Below are positions 24,795-33,826 of a stretch of DNA of 64,000 nucleotides, in pieces. The notes beneath the pieces are model-generated. The model made no database searches, was not told the origin of the DNA, and saw nothing but the letters and a program-made list of their open reading frames with translations. Made by a program: the position numbers and the translations under genes. The DNA lies in contig NZ_JAIVKK010000003.1 in assembly GCF_020524005.1 (NCBI RefSeq), forward strand, positions 496,001 to 560,000. The letters are read 5' to 3'. Each line of letters starts with the position of its first letter. Position 1 is the first letter of the stretch. The DNA comes from Microbulbifer aggregans (lineage in GTDB: Bacteria; Pseudomonadota; Gammaproteobacteria; Pseudomonadales; Cellvibrionaceae).

Positions 24795-26327
24795 ATGGAT
24801 AAACGGTCGAGACTAACGCCAATTTTTATCACGCTCGCAAGTGTGGCACTTATTGCTTTTATTGGGCTGATCGTCGCCGCGACCAGCGGCTGGATACCCG
24901 GTATCAATGTCCCCTGGAAGCAACTGGTCGGCGCCAGCACCGACCAGCAGACAGTAGAGCACGAACTTAAGGTTGCCGAAGGATTCCGCCTGGACCTGTT
25001 CAGCCAGGATGTGCCCAATGCCCGTTTTATGGCCACCACCCGTCACGGTGATCTGCTGGTATCCCAACCCAAACTTGGCCGGGTCAGTCTGCTGAAAGCG
25101 GACCGCAATGGCGATGGCCAGTCCGATCACCAGCGTATTCTGATTGAAGACCTCAAGCGCCCTCACGGCCTCGCGCTTTACGAAGACTGGTTGTACATCG
25201 CCGAGAGTGACGGCGTTGGCCGGGTGGCCTTCGACCACTCTGACGGACGCCTCGCCGGCCGCTACCAAAAGATCGTCACCGGGCTGGGAGACACCGGCAA
25301 CCACTGGACCAAGACCATCGGCCTCGGGCCGGACGGCTGGTTTTACCTGTCCAGCGGCTCCACTTGCAACGTGTGTATCGAGGAAGATCCGCAGCGGGCA
25401 ACGATCATGCGCTTCCGGCCAGACGGTAGTGACTTCCAAATCTTCGCCACCGGCCTCCGCAACAGCGTGGGCTTCGACTGGTCGCCCAAAGACGGCGCGC
25501 TCTACGCCACCGACAACGGCCGCGACTGGCTCGGCAATGACTTCCCGCCATGCGAGCTGAACCGTATCGAGCAAGGCCGCTTTTACGGCTGGCCCTATGC
25601 CAACGGCAATCGCGTACCCGATCCGGACTTTGGCGTTGGTAAGGGCGAGCAGGTACAACAACGCATTGCCCAGTCTGTACCGCCTGTCTACGAATTCCGC
25701 GCCCACAACGCCCCTCTGGGGATGCGCTTTTTACGCAGCCCGGAGCAGCCACCCAAATATCGCGAAGCGGCTCTGGTCGCCCTGCACGGCTCCTGGAACC
25801 GGGATGTAAAGGACGGTTACAAAGTGGTATCCCTGCACTGGGATGAACATGGGGAAATCCATGCGCAAGACTTTGTCTGGGGGTTTCTCGACAGCAGTAA
25901 AAGCAACGTGTTTGGCCGCCCGGTGGATGTGGTGGAAGATGTGCGCGGCAATATTTATATCTCGGACGATTACGCCGGCGCGATATACCGGGTACAACCC
26001 GGCACGGCCAACGAGGTATCGGTTGCGACGCGACCACCAATCAGCGCGCCCAAGAAGCCCCTGGCCATCGATGGTGATGCCGCGCGCCAGGGCGCACAGA
26101 TTTTCGCCCGCCGTGACTGCGCCCGCTGCCATACCCAGGCGCCACTGCGCGACCTCAGCCGCAAATACTCGCTCAAGCAGCTCGCGGATTATTTCGACAC
26201 CCCCACGCCGCCCATGCCCAACTACGGTTTCAGCAACAGCCAGAAACGGGCCCTTGCCCACTACCTGATGGAGCGGGAATTACATAGTCAAGGCAGCCCG
26301 GGTGAGCCGCAGGATTATTTGCGCTAG
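24795..26327 (+). CDS. PQQ-type sugar dehydrogenase fused to cytochrome c
   Basis: 510 residues from the ATG at 24795. An N-terminal membrane anchor (about 8-30) is followed by a beta-propeller of the glucose/sorbosone dehydrogenase family (about 55-415). Typical blades are visible in RPHGLALYEDWLYIAESDGVGRV, FATGLRNSVGFDWSPKDGALYATDNGRDWLG and HGSWNRDVKDGYKV. A C-terminal class-I cytochrome c domain with CARCH at about 440-444 has a Met in the PTPPMPNYG segment as likely sixth ligand. It should oxidise a sugar or alcohol in the periplasm and pass electrons to its own haem. The cofactor and substrate are inferred from the family. The stop overlaps the stop of regA in the tetranucleotide CTAG. 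Confidence 0.85.
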   Translation: MDKRSRLTPIFITLASVALIAFIGLIVAATSGWIPGINVPWKQLVGASTDQQTVEHELKVAEGFRLDLFSQDVPNARFMATTRHGDLLVSQPKLGRVSLLKADRNGDGQSDHQRILIEDLKRPHGLALYEDWLYIAESDGVGRVAFDHSDGRLAGRYQKIVTGLGDTGNHWTKTIGLGPDGWFYLSSGSTCNVCIEEDPQRATIMRFRPDGSDFQIFATGLRNSVGFDWSPKDGALYATDNGRDWLGNDFPPCELNRIEQGRFYGWPYANGNRVPDPDFGVGKGEQVQQRIAQSVPPVYEFRAHNAPLGMRFLRSPEQPPKYREAALVALHGSWNRDVKDGYKVVSLHWDEHGEIHAQDFVWGFLDSSKSNVFGRPVDVVEDVRGNIYISDDYAGAIYRVQPGTANEVSVATRPPISAPKKPLAIDGDAARQGAQIFARRDCARCHTQAPLRDLSRKYSLKQLADYFDTPTPPMPNYGFSNSQKRALAHYLMERELHSQGSPGEPQDYLR

Positions 26328-26872
26328 TGCCCACTGGGGCGTTTCTGAAGTTTCCGCTGCAAGGTGCGCCGGTGCATGCCAAGGGCGCGGGCGGTAGCGG
26401 AAATATTGCCATCGTATTCAGCTAAAACCCGCTGTATATGCTCCCACGCCAACCGGCTCACGGATGGCGGACTGACGGAAACTTCGGGCAGCGCCACCTC
26501 CCGTGGTGCACCGCGCAAGGCGGTGCACAACTGATCGCCGCTGGCGGGCTTGCACAGGTAATCGTCCGCACCCAGCTTGATCGCGGCCACCGCAGTGGAA
26601 ATGCTCGAATAGCCGGTAAGCAGCACAATGCGCGCACGTGGATTGGCCGCGCGCAACGGAGCGATCAGCTCGAGACCGCTGCCGTTGTGAATTTTTAAAT
26701 CCAGCAGCGCATAGTCAAACGCCTCGTCACCGATTAGTTTCTGTGCGTCTTCCACACTTGTGGCCAGGCAAATATCGAAATTGCGCCGCGCCAATGCCCG
26801 CCCCAGCATATCCCGGGTATTGGGTTCGTCATCTACGATTAACAGCCGCTCGGTAACCTGCTGCCTGCTCAC
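26324..26872 (-). CDS. regA: Response regulator of RegA/PrrA/ActR type
   Basis: 182 residues. The receiver domain (about 8-120) has the acidic pocket VDDE, phospho-acceptor Asp in LLDLKIHNGSG at about 57, Thr in LLTGYSS and Lys in LCKPAS. A short Pro-rich linker leads to a Fis-type helix-turn-helix (YDGNISATARALGMHRRTLQRKLQKR). This matches RegA/PrrA, a redox-responsive regulator of respiration and energy genes. It overlaps the sensor kinase gene by four bases (ATGA), so the pair is translationally coupled. Confidence 0.9.
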   Translation of the reverse strand: MSRQQVTERLLIVDDEPNTRDMLGRALARRNFDICLATSVEDAQKLIGDEAFDYALLDLKIHNGSGLELIAPLRAANPRARIVLLTGYSSISTAVAAIKLGADDYLCKPASGDQLCTALRGAPREVALPEVSVSPPSVSRLAWEHIQRVLAEYDGNISATARALGMHRRTLQRKLQKRPSGH

Positions 26873-28173
26873 AAAACCTCTCCCTGATTTGTGCTGCCCG
26901 CATCCGCCTGGCTATGCCCCACCGGCTGTTCCCATCGTGCATGCTTTGCCGCAGGTGCTAATAAAGGCAATTCAATTGTGGCGACCGTACCCCGGCCGCT
27001 GGCTCTCGCCGACAGGTGCAGCCGCCCACCCAGTTGCGACAGGGCCGCCTCACTCAAGATGAGGCCTATCCCAAAGCCGCTCGAAGAACTGCCAGCCCCC
27101 AACCCCGGCCCGCTGTCGATAATGCATACACGCAGGCGTTGTGTAGTCCAGGTGGCCTCCACCAATATGGGTACTGATTGCTCTCCGGCACTGGCATCGG
27201 CGGCATTATTCAGCAGGTTGATCAATGCCTGCTCCAACGTCAGCGGTAACCTCGCGGCCATGTCCGCCGGACCGCTGCTGGATAATTCATAGTGCACTTC
27301 TGGGCGCAATAATTGCCAACGTTCCAGGGCACGCTGAAGAAATCCGGCAACACCCTGGACTTCATCCCGGCTTTCCGGATCGCTGGCACGGCGCTTCAAC
27401 TGCGCCAGTGCTTGTTTACAAACATCTACCTGCTGCCGAAGCAACGCCAGGTCCGCTTTGGCATCAGCATCCTGATTTCCGCGCGCCTGTAATTCTTCCA
27501 CCACAAGCGCCATGGTCTGCAACGGTGACGCCAGCTCGTGAGCGGTACCCGCAGCCAGGGTACCCAGTGCCAATACCTGGTCTCGCCGAGCCTGCGCCTG
27601 TTGCAACTGGTGCAAACGCCGGTCCCGCTCGCGCAGTGTGGATGCCATGCTGTTAACGAACCCGGCGATCAATAGGGAGGAAAACGCAAAGGTCGCCCAC
27701 ATTCCCACAAGGTGCCGGTAAAAAGCCCCACCGGCTGCGCCTGTATGCGCTTGATGGTCTTGCTCGGTGCCGGGAAACGCCAGGATCAATGCGGTATATA
27801 TGGCGATACTCACCAACGCCATCATCCAGCTGTAAAAGCGTGGCATAGTGGCCGCCGCAATGGTGAGTGGCACCAACAGATAAGTGATAAATGGGTTGGC
27901 CGCGCCACCGCTCAGTGCCAGCAGCGGCGGTAGCCACAGCCAATCCATCAGCAGGTGCGCAAAAAATTCGAGGCGCCGTATGGCAACCTGCCCGCGAGTA
28001 CGCCAACCGCTGACCAGCGCGGTACAAACGCCGAGTACCACGCAGGCAAGCGCGCCGCCAGAGAGGGAATGCCCGAACCACAGGCTGCTGCCGGCGTAAC
28101 CACAAAGTGCCAAAGCCCGCAGCACCGTGAGGCGCCGCAGGTTTGTCATCACGATTTGGTCCAGGGGGCTCAT
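26869..28173 (-). CDS. regB: Redox-sensing histidine kinase of RegB/PrrB type
   Basis: 434 residues from the ATG at 28173. About six N-terminal transmembrane helices contain the quinone-binding motif GGAANPF that is typical of RegB. The H-box is LGTLAAGTAHELASPLQTMAL, followed by the N-box LINLLNNAADAS and G-boxes DSGPGLG and GFGIGLILSEA. The redox-active Cys of classical RegB, just after the H-box, appears as DVCKQALAQLKRR. It senses quinone or redox state and phosphorylates RegA. The gene follows the PepSY/TonB-receptor pair after 108 bp on the same strand. Confidence 0.88.
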   Translation of the reverse strand: MSPLDQIVMTNLRRLTVLRALALCGYAGSSLWFGHSLSGGALACVVLGVCTALVSGWRTRGQVAIRRLEFFAHLLMDWLWLPPLLALSGGAANPFITYLLVPLTIAAATMPRFYSWMMALVSIAIYTALILAFPGTEQDHQAHTGAAGGAFYRHLVGMWATFAFSSLLIAGFVNSMASTLRERDRRLHQLQQAQARRDQVLALGTLAAGTAHELASPLQTMALVVEELQARGNQDADAKADLALLRQQVDVCKQALAQLKRRASDPESRDEVQGVAGFLQRALERWQLLRPEVHYELSSSGPADMAARLPLTLEQALINLLNNAADASAGEQSVPILVEATWTTQRLRVCIIDSGPGLGAGSSSSGFGIGLILSEAALSQLGGRLHLSARASGRGTVATIELPLLAPAAKHARWEQPVGHSQADAGSTNQGEVL

Positions 28174-28281
28174 GGTTGTGGCACTCGAAAATAAGTTGGG
28201 CTGGCTATTTTGTCGCGCTCCGGCGCAGGGGGCCAGCCCCTGGTTTCCAGTCAACACTCCGCGGTAAACACATTGTTGGTC

Positions 28282-29787
28282 TCAGGCAATCTGCGGTGCC
28301 TGCGAGCCCACAGCCACTTTTGACCGGCGCTGCCTACGCCGCGCCAACAGAACGCCTCCCAGTACACTGGTTACCAGCAGTAATAACAGGGTGCAGACAA
28401 TCAGGCTGTCGCGCACCTCGCGCCCGGTAAGCGGCGTCAGGTGATTCCATTTATGCAGCAGCGAGAAACTCAAGCGCTCCGCGCGATCAACGTTGCGCGA
28501 TTGATCCACTAACACCCCGGTCACCGGGTCGACAAAAATGGCCGTAGCGTTTTCATCTTCCGCATCAATTCGCCACACCGGCAGTCGTTTGTTGCGAAAG
28601 TCATAGTCCGGGCCATAGCGCGTGATGAGGCGTGCATTACTAAAATCCCCCCCATCCTGTCCGGCAAAATGTCCGGCCAACAGCAGTGCCTGTGCGCGGT
28701 CATCGTGGCCATCCAAACGCTGGCCCGAGCGGGCATCCACATACAGGGCCCCGGCTTCGCTGGGACGACCGTCAAAACGCTGGTTGCGGTTGCGGGGCGC
28801 ACTGTCGATATCCGCAGCAAACCCCACACGGTATAGCGGCGTTCCCTCAGGGCCCGTTACCAAAGAAATATTGTTGATCGCACGCCCGTCCAGTTCGCGC
28901 AACCAATCAAATTCACCGCTGTACGCACCGGAATTAGCTACCTGCCCAAGACGCAACCCCTGTACCGGTTCAACCAGGGAAAATTGCATCAGGTGATAAA
29001 AACCGCTGGCCGACCAGCCCAGTAACGGCAGCCAGAGTAGATACCCCAACAGCCGGTGATAGCGCCGCTTACCATCGCTGATACGGCGGTGCCTGAGCGC
29101 CAACACCAGCGCAAGCCCGGTTGCGGCAAAAGCCAGCAGGGTCAGCATAAACAGGGCCACGACAAGCACGCGGCCATATTTCAGTCCTCCCAGCCAGGCA
29201 AAAGTGTGCAGTTGCCGGAATAGGCCCTGCATGGAGGTTTTGCGGTTGTCGCTAAGGGAAGCCAGCGCTCCCGTCTCGGTGTGCAAAAACAGCGTCAGCT
29301 TGTCCTCTCCAGCATATTCCACCCGGTAAACGGGTAGTAACCGGTTTACCGCTGGGTAAGCATGGTCGAAAACGGTCTGTAGACGCACGCTGCCAATTTC
29401 TGCTTCCGCGCGACCACTGTAGTGTCCGGCGAGCCAGCGCGCTTGCTGCATATCCCAATCCGCCAGCGGGACACCATCCGCAAGGCGATAGTAGCGCCGC
29501 GGCAATACGTCACTCCCGGTAACCTGTAGTAGCGCCCCCTGTGTGGAGGGAACCACCTTGACCACTTTGGCCCCGGCGGTGACTTCCGAGGTTGCGAGCA
29601 ATTGTGGCAAGCCGGCAAAGTCTTCCGGTGCCAGGGTCATCGATGGCGGAAAGAAGCGTGCCGCCGAAGGACCGAACCAGGCCATTGCCGGATGCAGAAT
29701 GCCAGACAGTGCCCATACCATAATCCCCACCAGCGCCAGCCAACCCAACTTGTTATGCCACTGCAACCACTGCTTTTTTAATTTCAT
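28282..29787 (-). CDS. PepSY-domain membrane protein
   Basis: 501 residues with four transmembrane helices (about 13-35, 205-230, 245-270 and 460-482) and two PepSY-like periplasmic blocks (about 95-180 and 320-420, with FVDPVTGVLVDQSR and LHTETGALASLSD). This is the iron-regulated PepSY_TM layout, usually found beside TonB-dependent receptors and thought to act in reduction or release of the metal or siderophore. The upstream receptor gene ends only 11 bp away, which supports one transcript. It ends in a short basic tail. Confidence 0.82.
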   Translation of the reverse strand: MKLKKQWLQWHNKLGWLALVGIMVWALSGILHPAMAWFGPSAARFFPPSMTLAPEDFAGLPQLLATSEVTAGAKVVKVVPSTQGALLQVTGSDVLPRRYYRLADGVPLADWDMQQARWLAGHYSGRAEAEIGSVRLQTVFDHAYPAVNRLLPVYRVEYAGEDKLTLFLHTETGALASLSDNRKTSMQGLFRQLHTFAWLGGLKYGRVLVVALFMLTLLAFAATGLALVLALRHRRISDGKRRYHRLLGYLLWLPLLGWSASGFYHLMQFSLVEPVQGLRLGQVANSGAYSGEFDWLRELDGRAINNISLVTGPEGTPLYRVGFAADIDSAPRNRNQRFDGRPSEAGALYVDARSGQRLDGHDDRAQALLLAGHFAGQDGGDFSNARLITRYGPDYDFRNKRLPVWRIDAEDENATAIFVDPVTGVLVDQSRNVDRAERLSFSLLHKWNHLTPLTGREVRDSLIVCTLLLLLVTSVLGGVLLARRRQRRSKVAVGSQAPQIA

Positions 29788-29798
29788 GTTCGTGGCCC

Positions 29799-31940
29799 TC
29801 AGAAGCGATAACGCATGCCGGCAAAGAGTGAGCGCGGCATACCCGGGCGATACGCCAGGTCAGGATCCCCGACCTGGTTCGAGGTATAGGTGGAATAGCG
29901 CTCATCGGTAAGGTTGGAGATCCGGGCATATACCGAAAGGTCTTCACTGAATGTGTGGCTGGCGCGCAGGTTTAACAGATCGTGGCCGGCGTATTCGGCG
30001 GTATTGGTTTCGTCGGTGAAGTAGCTGCCGATATGCGACCATTCCAGCTCCATCCGCAGCCCGGCGAGCCATTGCGGCAGATAGGCCACGGTGACATTGC
30101 CGATCGATTCCGGTGCGCGGCTGATGTCATTGCCGGCGAAGTTCAAATTTTCCTGCACGTAACATGGGCAGGAGACATCGAAATGGCCGTAGATATAGGC
30201 ATAGTCCCGGTATTTCTGGCGCATCGCCGCATACGACAAGGCAAGCTCCCATGCCTCACCGATGGCAGTCTGTACACTCAGCTCCACGCCCTGGTGGCTG
30301 GTTTCGCCGGCGTTGGTCGTCTTGCGGTCGCGGCCTTCGATATAGCTGACAATATCGTTTTCCGTGGCCATGTCATACAGCGCGAGCTCGTAATTCACCG
30401 ACTCGCCCAGCAGACCGCGCAAGCCGACTTCCTGGCTGACACTGGTAACGGGTTCCAGCTCGGTGGTGTCGCGGGAGGAACCGGGGCGAAACAGGGTACC
30501 AACCGTGGGGGCTCGAAAAGCATGGCGGTAACTCAGATACAGCTGGTGACTTTCTGCAAGCTGGTAGACCGCACCCAGTTTCGGGCTGAGATTATCGTAG
30601 TCCCGTGACTGGGACTGCGGGCGGAAATGCGAGGAATCGGTATTCGGCGTATCGAGCTGATCCTGGTAATCCACTTCAAACAGGTCGTAGCGCACCCCTG
30701 CGTTCAAGCGCCAGCGCTCACTTAAGGCAAGCTCCCCATGCACATAAGGCGATACAGACGTCTGTTCGGCTTCAAAGCGGTATGTCAGTTCGCCGGTGCG
30801 CTGGTAACCGGTAAATATCTCGCCGTCGCGCTGCACTGCAATGCGCTCTTCACGGTATTCAGACGGTGAGTAATCAGCGTCTACCCCCAGGATCACTTCC
30901 CCCCGACCGAAGTCGCGGCGGTATTTCAGCAGCAGGCCGTAAGAGCTGAATTCGCTGTCGCGGATATTCGGGTCGTAGGTCACCATCCAGCTCGGCATCA
31001 TCGCCATGGTGTTGCGGCGAATAAACGGCGTTGCCGTTACCAGACTCTCGGCATTCGACGTATACGCCAGCTCCGAGGACAATCGCAGTGCCTCCACTTC
31101 GCGATAGCCGATATCACCATGATAAAAATTCTTCTGTACGCCATTGCGGTAATCCTCCTCTTCCAGCGCCGACACCCCGCTCTGGTCGATAGACGAATAC
31201 GACAGCACGGTCTTGCTGCCCCAACCTTGCGCGAACGCACTGTCGAGACGCCCGCTGATCGACGTCCGTGAGTATTCCGCCGCTTCACGGAAGCCCTCAC
31301 TGCTAGTGCTGTTCAGATCCAGGCGAAAGGCGCTATCGGCTCCAAGCCCATTGCCCGCGGAAACCAGTGCGCGCTGCCAGCCATCGGCACCCAGCTCGGC
31401 ATTCAGGTTTACTTCCGCCGATTCCGGGGCGGCTTTGGTCACCGCATTGATCACCCCGCCTATCGCATCACTGCCATAGAGTGCTGATGCGGGTCCCTTC
31501 GTCACTTCCAGCTGTGCGCTTTGCGGCACATTAATTTCATACAGCCCGTTGTGATTGAAAAAGCCGGTGGGGCGGGTAGGGATACCATCCTCAAGGAACA
31601 GGTAAACCCCCGCGGTGGAAATCGGCTGGCGAATGGACGTCATATGCCCTTCCCCGCCCAGGTTATTCACGTGGACTCCGGCAACCCGGTTCAGCGCATC
31701 CGCCGGATGTGCGGGGGCGATATGTTGCAGCTGTGCCTCGGTGACCACCCCCACGGATTCCGCCAGTTCCGAGCGTGATTTGGCTTCGCGGGTGGCGGTC
31801 ACGATTACCTGTTCCAGCACGTTGGATGTGTCCGCGGCGGCAACACGGGTTGCCGGGGCTGCGAGCAGCAGCACCAGGACCAGCGGTACAGCAGTAGCAT
31901 TGGCGGCTGGGCACGCGCGGGGGATAGAGGGCATCGACAC
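29799..31940 (-). CDS. TonB-dependent outer-membrane receptor
   Basis: 713 residues. Signal peptide about 1-37 (TRVAAA), TonB box-like VLEQVIVTATREAK, plug domain to about 170 (EVTKGPASALYGSDAIGGVINAVTK), then a 22-strand barrel ending in the aromatic outer-membrane signature FAGMRYRF. The start is GTG at 31940, with an ATG two codons later; AAGGAAG lies upstream. It imports a ligand across the outer membrane with TonB energy. A loop carries CPC near residue 590. The companion PepSY protein points to a ferric or other metal complex, but the ligand is unknown. Confidence 0.88.
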   Translation of the reverse strand: MSMPSIPRACPAANATAVPLVLVLLLAAPATRVAAADTSNVLEQVIVTATREAKSRSELAESVGVVTEAQLQHIAPAHPADALNRVAGVHVNNLGGEGHMTSIRQPISTAGVYLFLEDGIPTRPTGFFNHNGLYEINVPQSAQLEVTKGPASALYGSDAIGGVINAVTKAAPESAEVNLNAELGADGWQRALVSAGNGLGADSAFRLDLNSTSSEGFREAAEYSRTSISGRLDSAFAQGWGSKTVLSYSSIDQSGVSALEEEDYRNGVQKNFYHGDIGYREVEALRLSSELAYTSNAESLVTATPFIRRNTMAMMPSWMVTYDPNIRDSEFSSYGLLLKYRRDFGRGEVILGVDADYSPSEYREERIAVQRDGEIFTGYQRTGELTYRFEAEQTSVSPYVHGELALSERWRLNAGVRYDLFEVDYQDQLDTPNTDSSHFRPQSQSRDYDNLSPKLGAVYQLAESHQLYLSYRHAFRAPTVGTLFRPGSSRDTTELEPVTSVSQEVGLRGLLGESVNYELALYDMATENDIVSYIEGRDRKTTNAGETSHQGVELSVQTAIGEAWELALSYAAMRQKYRDYAYIYGHFDVSCPCYVQENLNFAGNDISRAPESIGNVTVAYLPQWLAGLRMELEWSHIGSYFTDETNTAEYAGHDLLNLRASHTFSEDLSVYARISNLTDERYSTYTSNQVGDPDLAYRPGMPRSLFAGMRYRF

Positions 31941-32123
31941 GGCAACTTCCTTTTGTCACGGTTATTTAGCGCTCGAAATGCTATCGGAAAGCCCACTCCC
32001 GAAGGTGCGCCATATTGTCGCAGGCAGTGTGACCGCTCCCCCAAACCACGCACCAATTGACCCTCTACCCGGCAGCGGCTAAGGTTGCCCCGCACTGAGA
32101 GAGCCCTTCAGAGAGACAAGGCC

Positions 32124-32381
32124 ATGGCAGCAAAAAAGAAAGCCGCTACCTTCGAGAGCGCACTGGAAGAACTGGAACAACTGGTGGAACGCCTGGAAAG
32201 TGGCGACCTGCCGCTGGATGAAGCACTGGCAGACTTCGAGCGCGGCGTGAAGCTCACCCGTGAGTGCCAGCAGAAACTCGCCAGCGCCGAGCAGAAGGTG
32301 AAGGTGCTGATGGAAGAAGGCGGCAAGGTCCAGGAGCTGCCTTTCGATGCCGAAGATGATTTCCCGGGAGACGCGGAGTAA
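32124..32381 (+). CDS. xseB: Exodeoxyribonuclease VII small subunit
   Basis: 85 residues from the ATG at 32124. It is the small helical subunit that, in several copies, associates with XseA to degrade single-stranded DNA. The signature FESALEELEQLVERLESGDLPLDEALADFERGVKL is near-canonical. It is the first gene of the classical xseB-ispA-dxs order. ispA starts directly after its stop codon, so the two are coupled. Confidence 0.95.
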   Translation: MAAKKKAATFESALEELEQLVERLESGDLPLDEALADFERGVKLTRECQQKLASAEQKVKVLMEEGGKVQELPFDAEDDFPGDAE

Positions 32382-33287
32382 GTGAGCGCTTCCAACACCA
32401 TGCCTGCCGCGCTGCAGGTGTTTCTGCGCACGGCCGGTGGCCGTGTGGAGCAAACGCTAAAAGCGGCTCTTGCCGACACTTCCCCCGCTGAAACCCTGTT
32501 TGCAGCCATGAACTACTCCGCCCTCGGCCCCGGCAAGCGCCTGCGCCCGGCACTGGTCTACGCGGCGGCCCAGGCCCTGACCAGTGAGGAAGTGCTTACT
32601 GCCTGCGACCCTGCGGCGGCGGCACTTGAGTGTATCCACGCCTATTCCCTGGTCCACGACGATTTGCCGGCGATGGACGACGACGCCCTGCGCCGTGGCC
32701 GCCCCACGTGCCATATCGAATTCGACGAAGCCACCGCAGTCCTGGCCGGCGACGCGCTGCAGACCCAGGCCTTTGAACTGTTGGTTGGTGCGCCTATGAC
32801 CAGCGACCTCAAGGTCCAGCTGATCGCCGAACTCGCCCGCGCCTCCGGCGCCCGCGGCATGGTCGCCGGGCAGGCCGTCGATCTCGCCGCTGTGGATAAG
32901 TCGCTGTCATTGGATGAACTTAAGCAGATGCACCGCCTGAAGACCGGCGCCCTGATCTCGGCCAGCGCGAGAATCGGCGCGCTGATCGGCGGTGCCGACA
33001 GTTCACAACTGGAAGCCATCACCCGCTACGCGGAGGCGATCGGCCTGGCGTTCCAGGTCCAGGACGACATCCTCGACGTCACCGCCGACACCGCCACCCT
33101 CGGCAAAACCCAGGGCGCCGACATTGCCCGCAACAAACCCACCTATGTGTCGCTTCTGGGACTCGACGGCGCGCGCGCAAAATCAGACGAACTGCACCGG
33201 GAAGCCAGTGAAGCGCTGGCTGAACTCGGCGGACAGACGCGGATACTGCAACAGCTTGCGGACTATATCGTGCACCGGGATCACTAA
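32382..33287 (+). CDS. ispA: (2E,6E)-farnesyl diphosphate synthase
   Basis: 301 residues. It condenses DMAPP/GPP with IPP to farnesyl diphosphate for quinones and undecaprenyl carriers. Both Asp-rich motifs are present: DDLPAMDDD (about 90) and DDILD (about 228), as are GKRLRPALVYA and the KTGALI segment. The start is GTG at 32382, immediately after the xseB stop, with GGAG at the end of xseB as RBS. It belongs to the isoprenoid unit with dxs downstream, though about 540 bp of repeats separate them. Confidence 0.94.
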   Translation: MSASNTMPAALQVFLRTAGGRVEQTLKAALADTSPAETLFAAMNYSALGPGKRLRPALVYAAAQALTSEEVLTACDPAAAALECIHAYSLVHDDLPAMDDDALRRGRPTCHIEFDEATAVLAGDALQTQAFELLVGAPMTSDLKVQLIAELARASGARGMVAGQAVDLAAVDKSLSLDELKQMHRLKTGALISASARIGALIGGADSSQLEAITRYAEAIGLAFQVQDDILDVTADTATLGKTQGADIARNKPTYVSLLGLDGARAKSDELHREASEALAELGGQTRILQQLADYIVHRDH

Positions 33288-33353
33288 TTTTCGGCGTTGA
33301 TCTGCCCAAGCAAGTCACCTTACGAAGCACCAACTTTAAATCGAAAGCCGAGT

Positions 33354-33449
33354 GCCGGGGATTCGTTTTCAAAAGCGTCGGCGACAGGGACGTCGCCGAC
33401 GCAGCGTACAGGGATGTATTCACAGCGGTTTTGAAAACGAATCCCCGGC
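33354..33449. repeat. Nested palindromic element, copy 3
   Basis: Perfect 21-bp arms (33354-33374 and 33429-33449) enclose the family core read in reverse (GCGTACAGGGATGTATTCAC) and the inner hairpin GTCGGCGAC/GTCGCCGAC. It lies 67 bp after ispA. Confidence 0.85.
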
Positions 33450-33529
33450 GCTTGGGTGCCACAGGACTCATTACAGAGCACCTCCCTGGCCCGCAGACGA
33501 CTCCGTAGCGTATTCCGAGGCGGGCCTGC

Positions 33530-33626
33530 TACCGGGGGCCATTTGCAAGACACGCCGTAAACCCATCCATGGGGGCTCGTCTGCGGCCGTCCTGGCCGCA
33601 GACGGTCTCGCAAATGGCCCCCGGTA
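33530..33626. repeat. Nested palindromic element, variant core, copy 4
   Basis: Perfect 17-bp arms (33530-33546 and 33610-33626). The core is a related but distinct form (GCCGTAAACCCATCCATGG) with inner stem TCTGCGGCC/GGCCGCAGA. With copy 3 it fills the gap between ispA and dxs, where no gene is seen. Confidence 0.8.
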
Positions 33627-33826
33627 TCAGCCCCTTCACTTCTCATATCTGACTTCGCCGCACCAGATACTACTTTGCAGCCTCCACCGCCCTCCCCACA
33701 GGATGCAATCTCCCGCCTGTGGGCATACAATCCCCTACCATTATCAGTTGCAATTGATACATTGGGCCCAGTGCCAGTTAACGGCACAGGAAACGCCGCC
33801 CAAATGCCCGAATTCCAGGACTTTTG

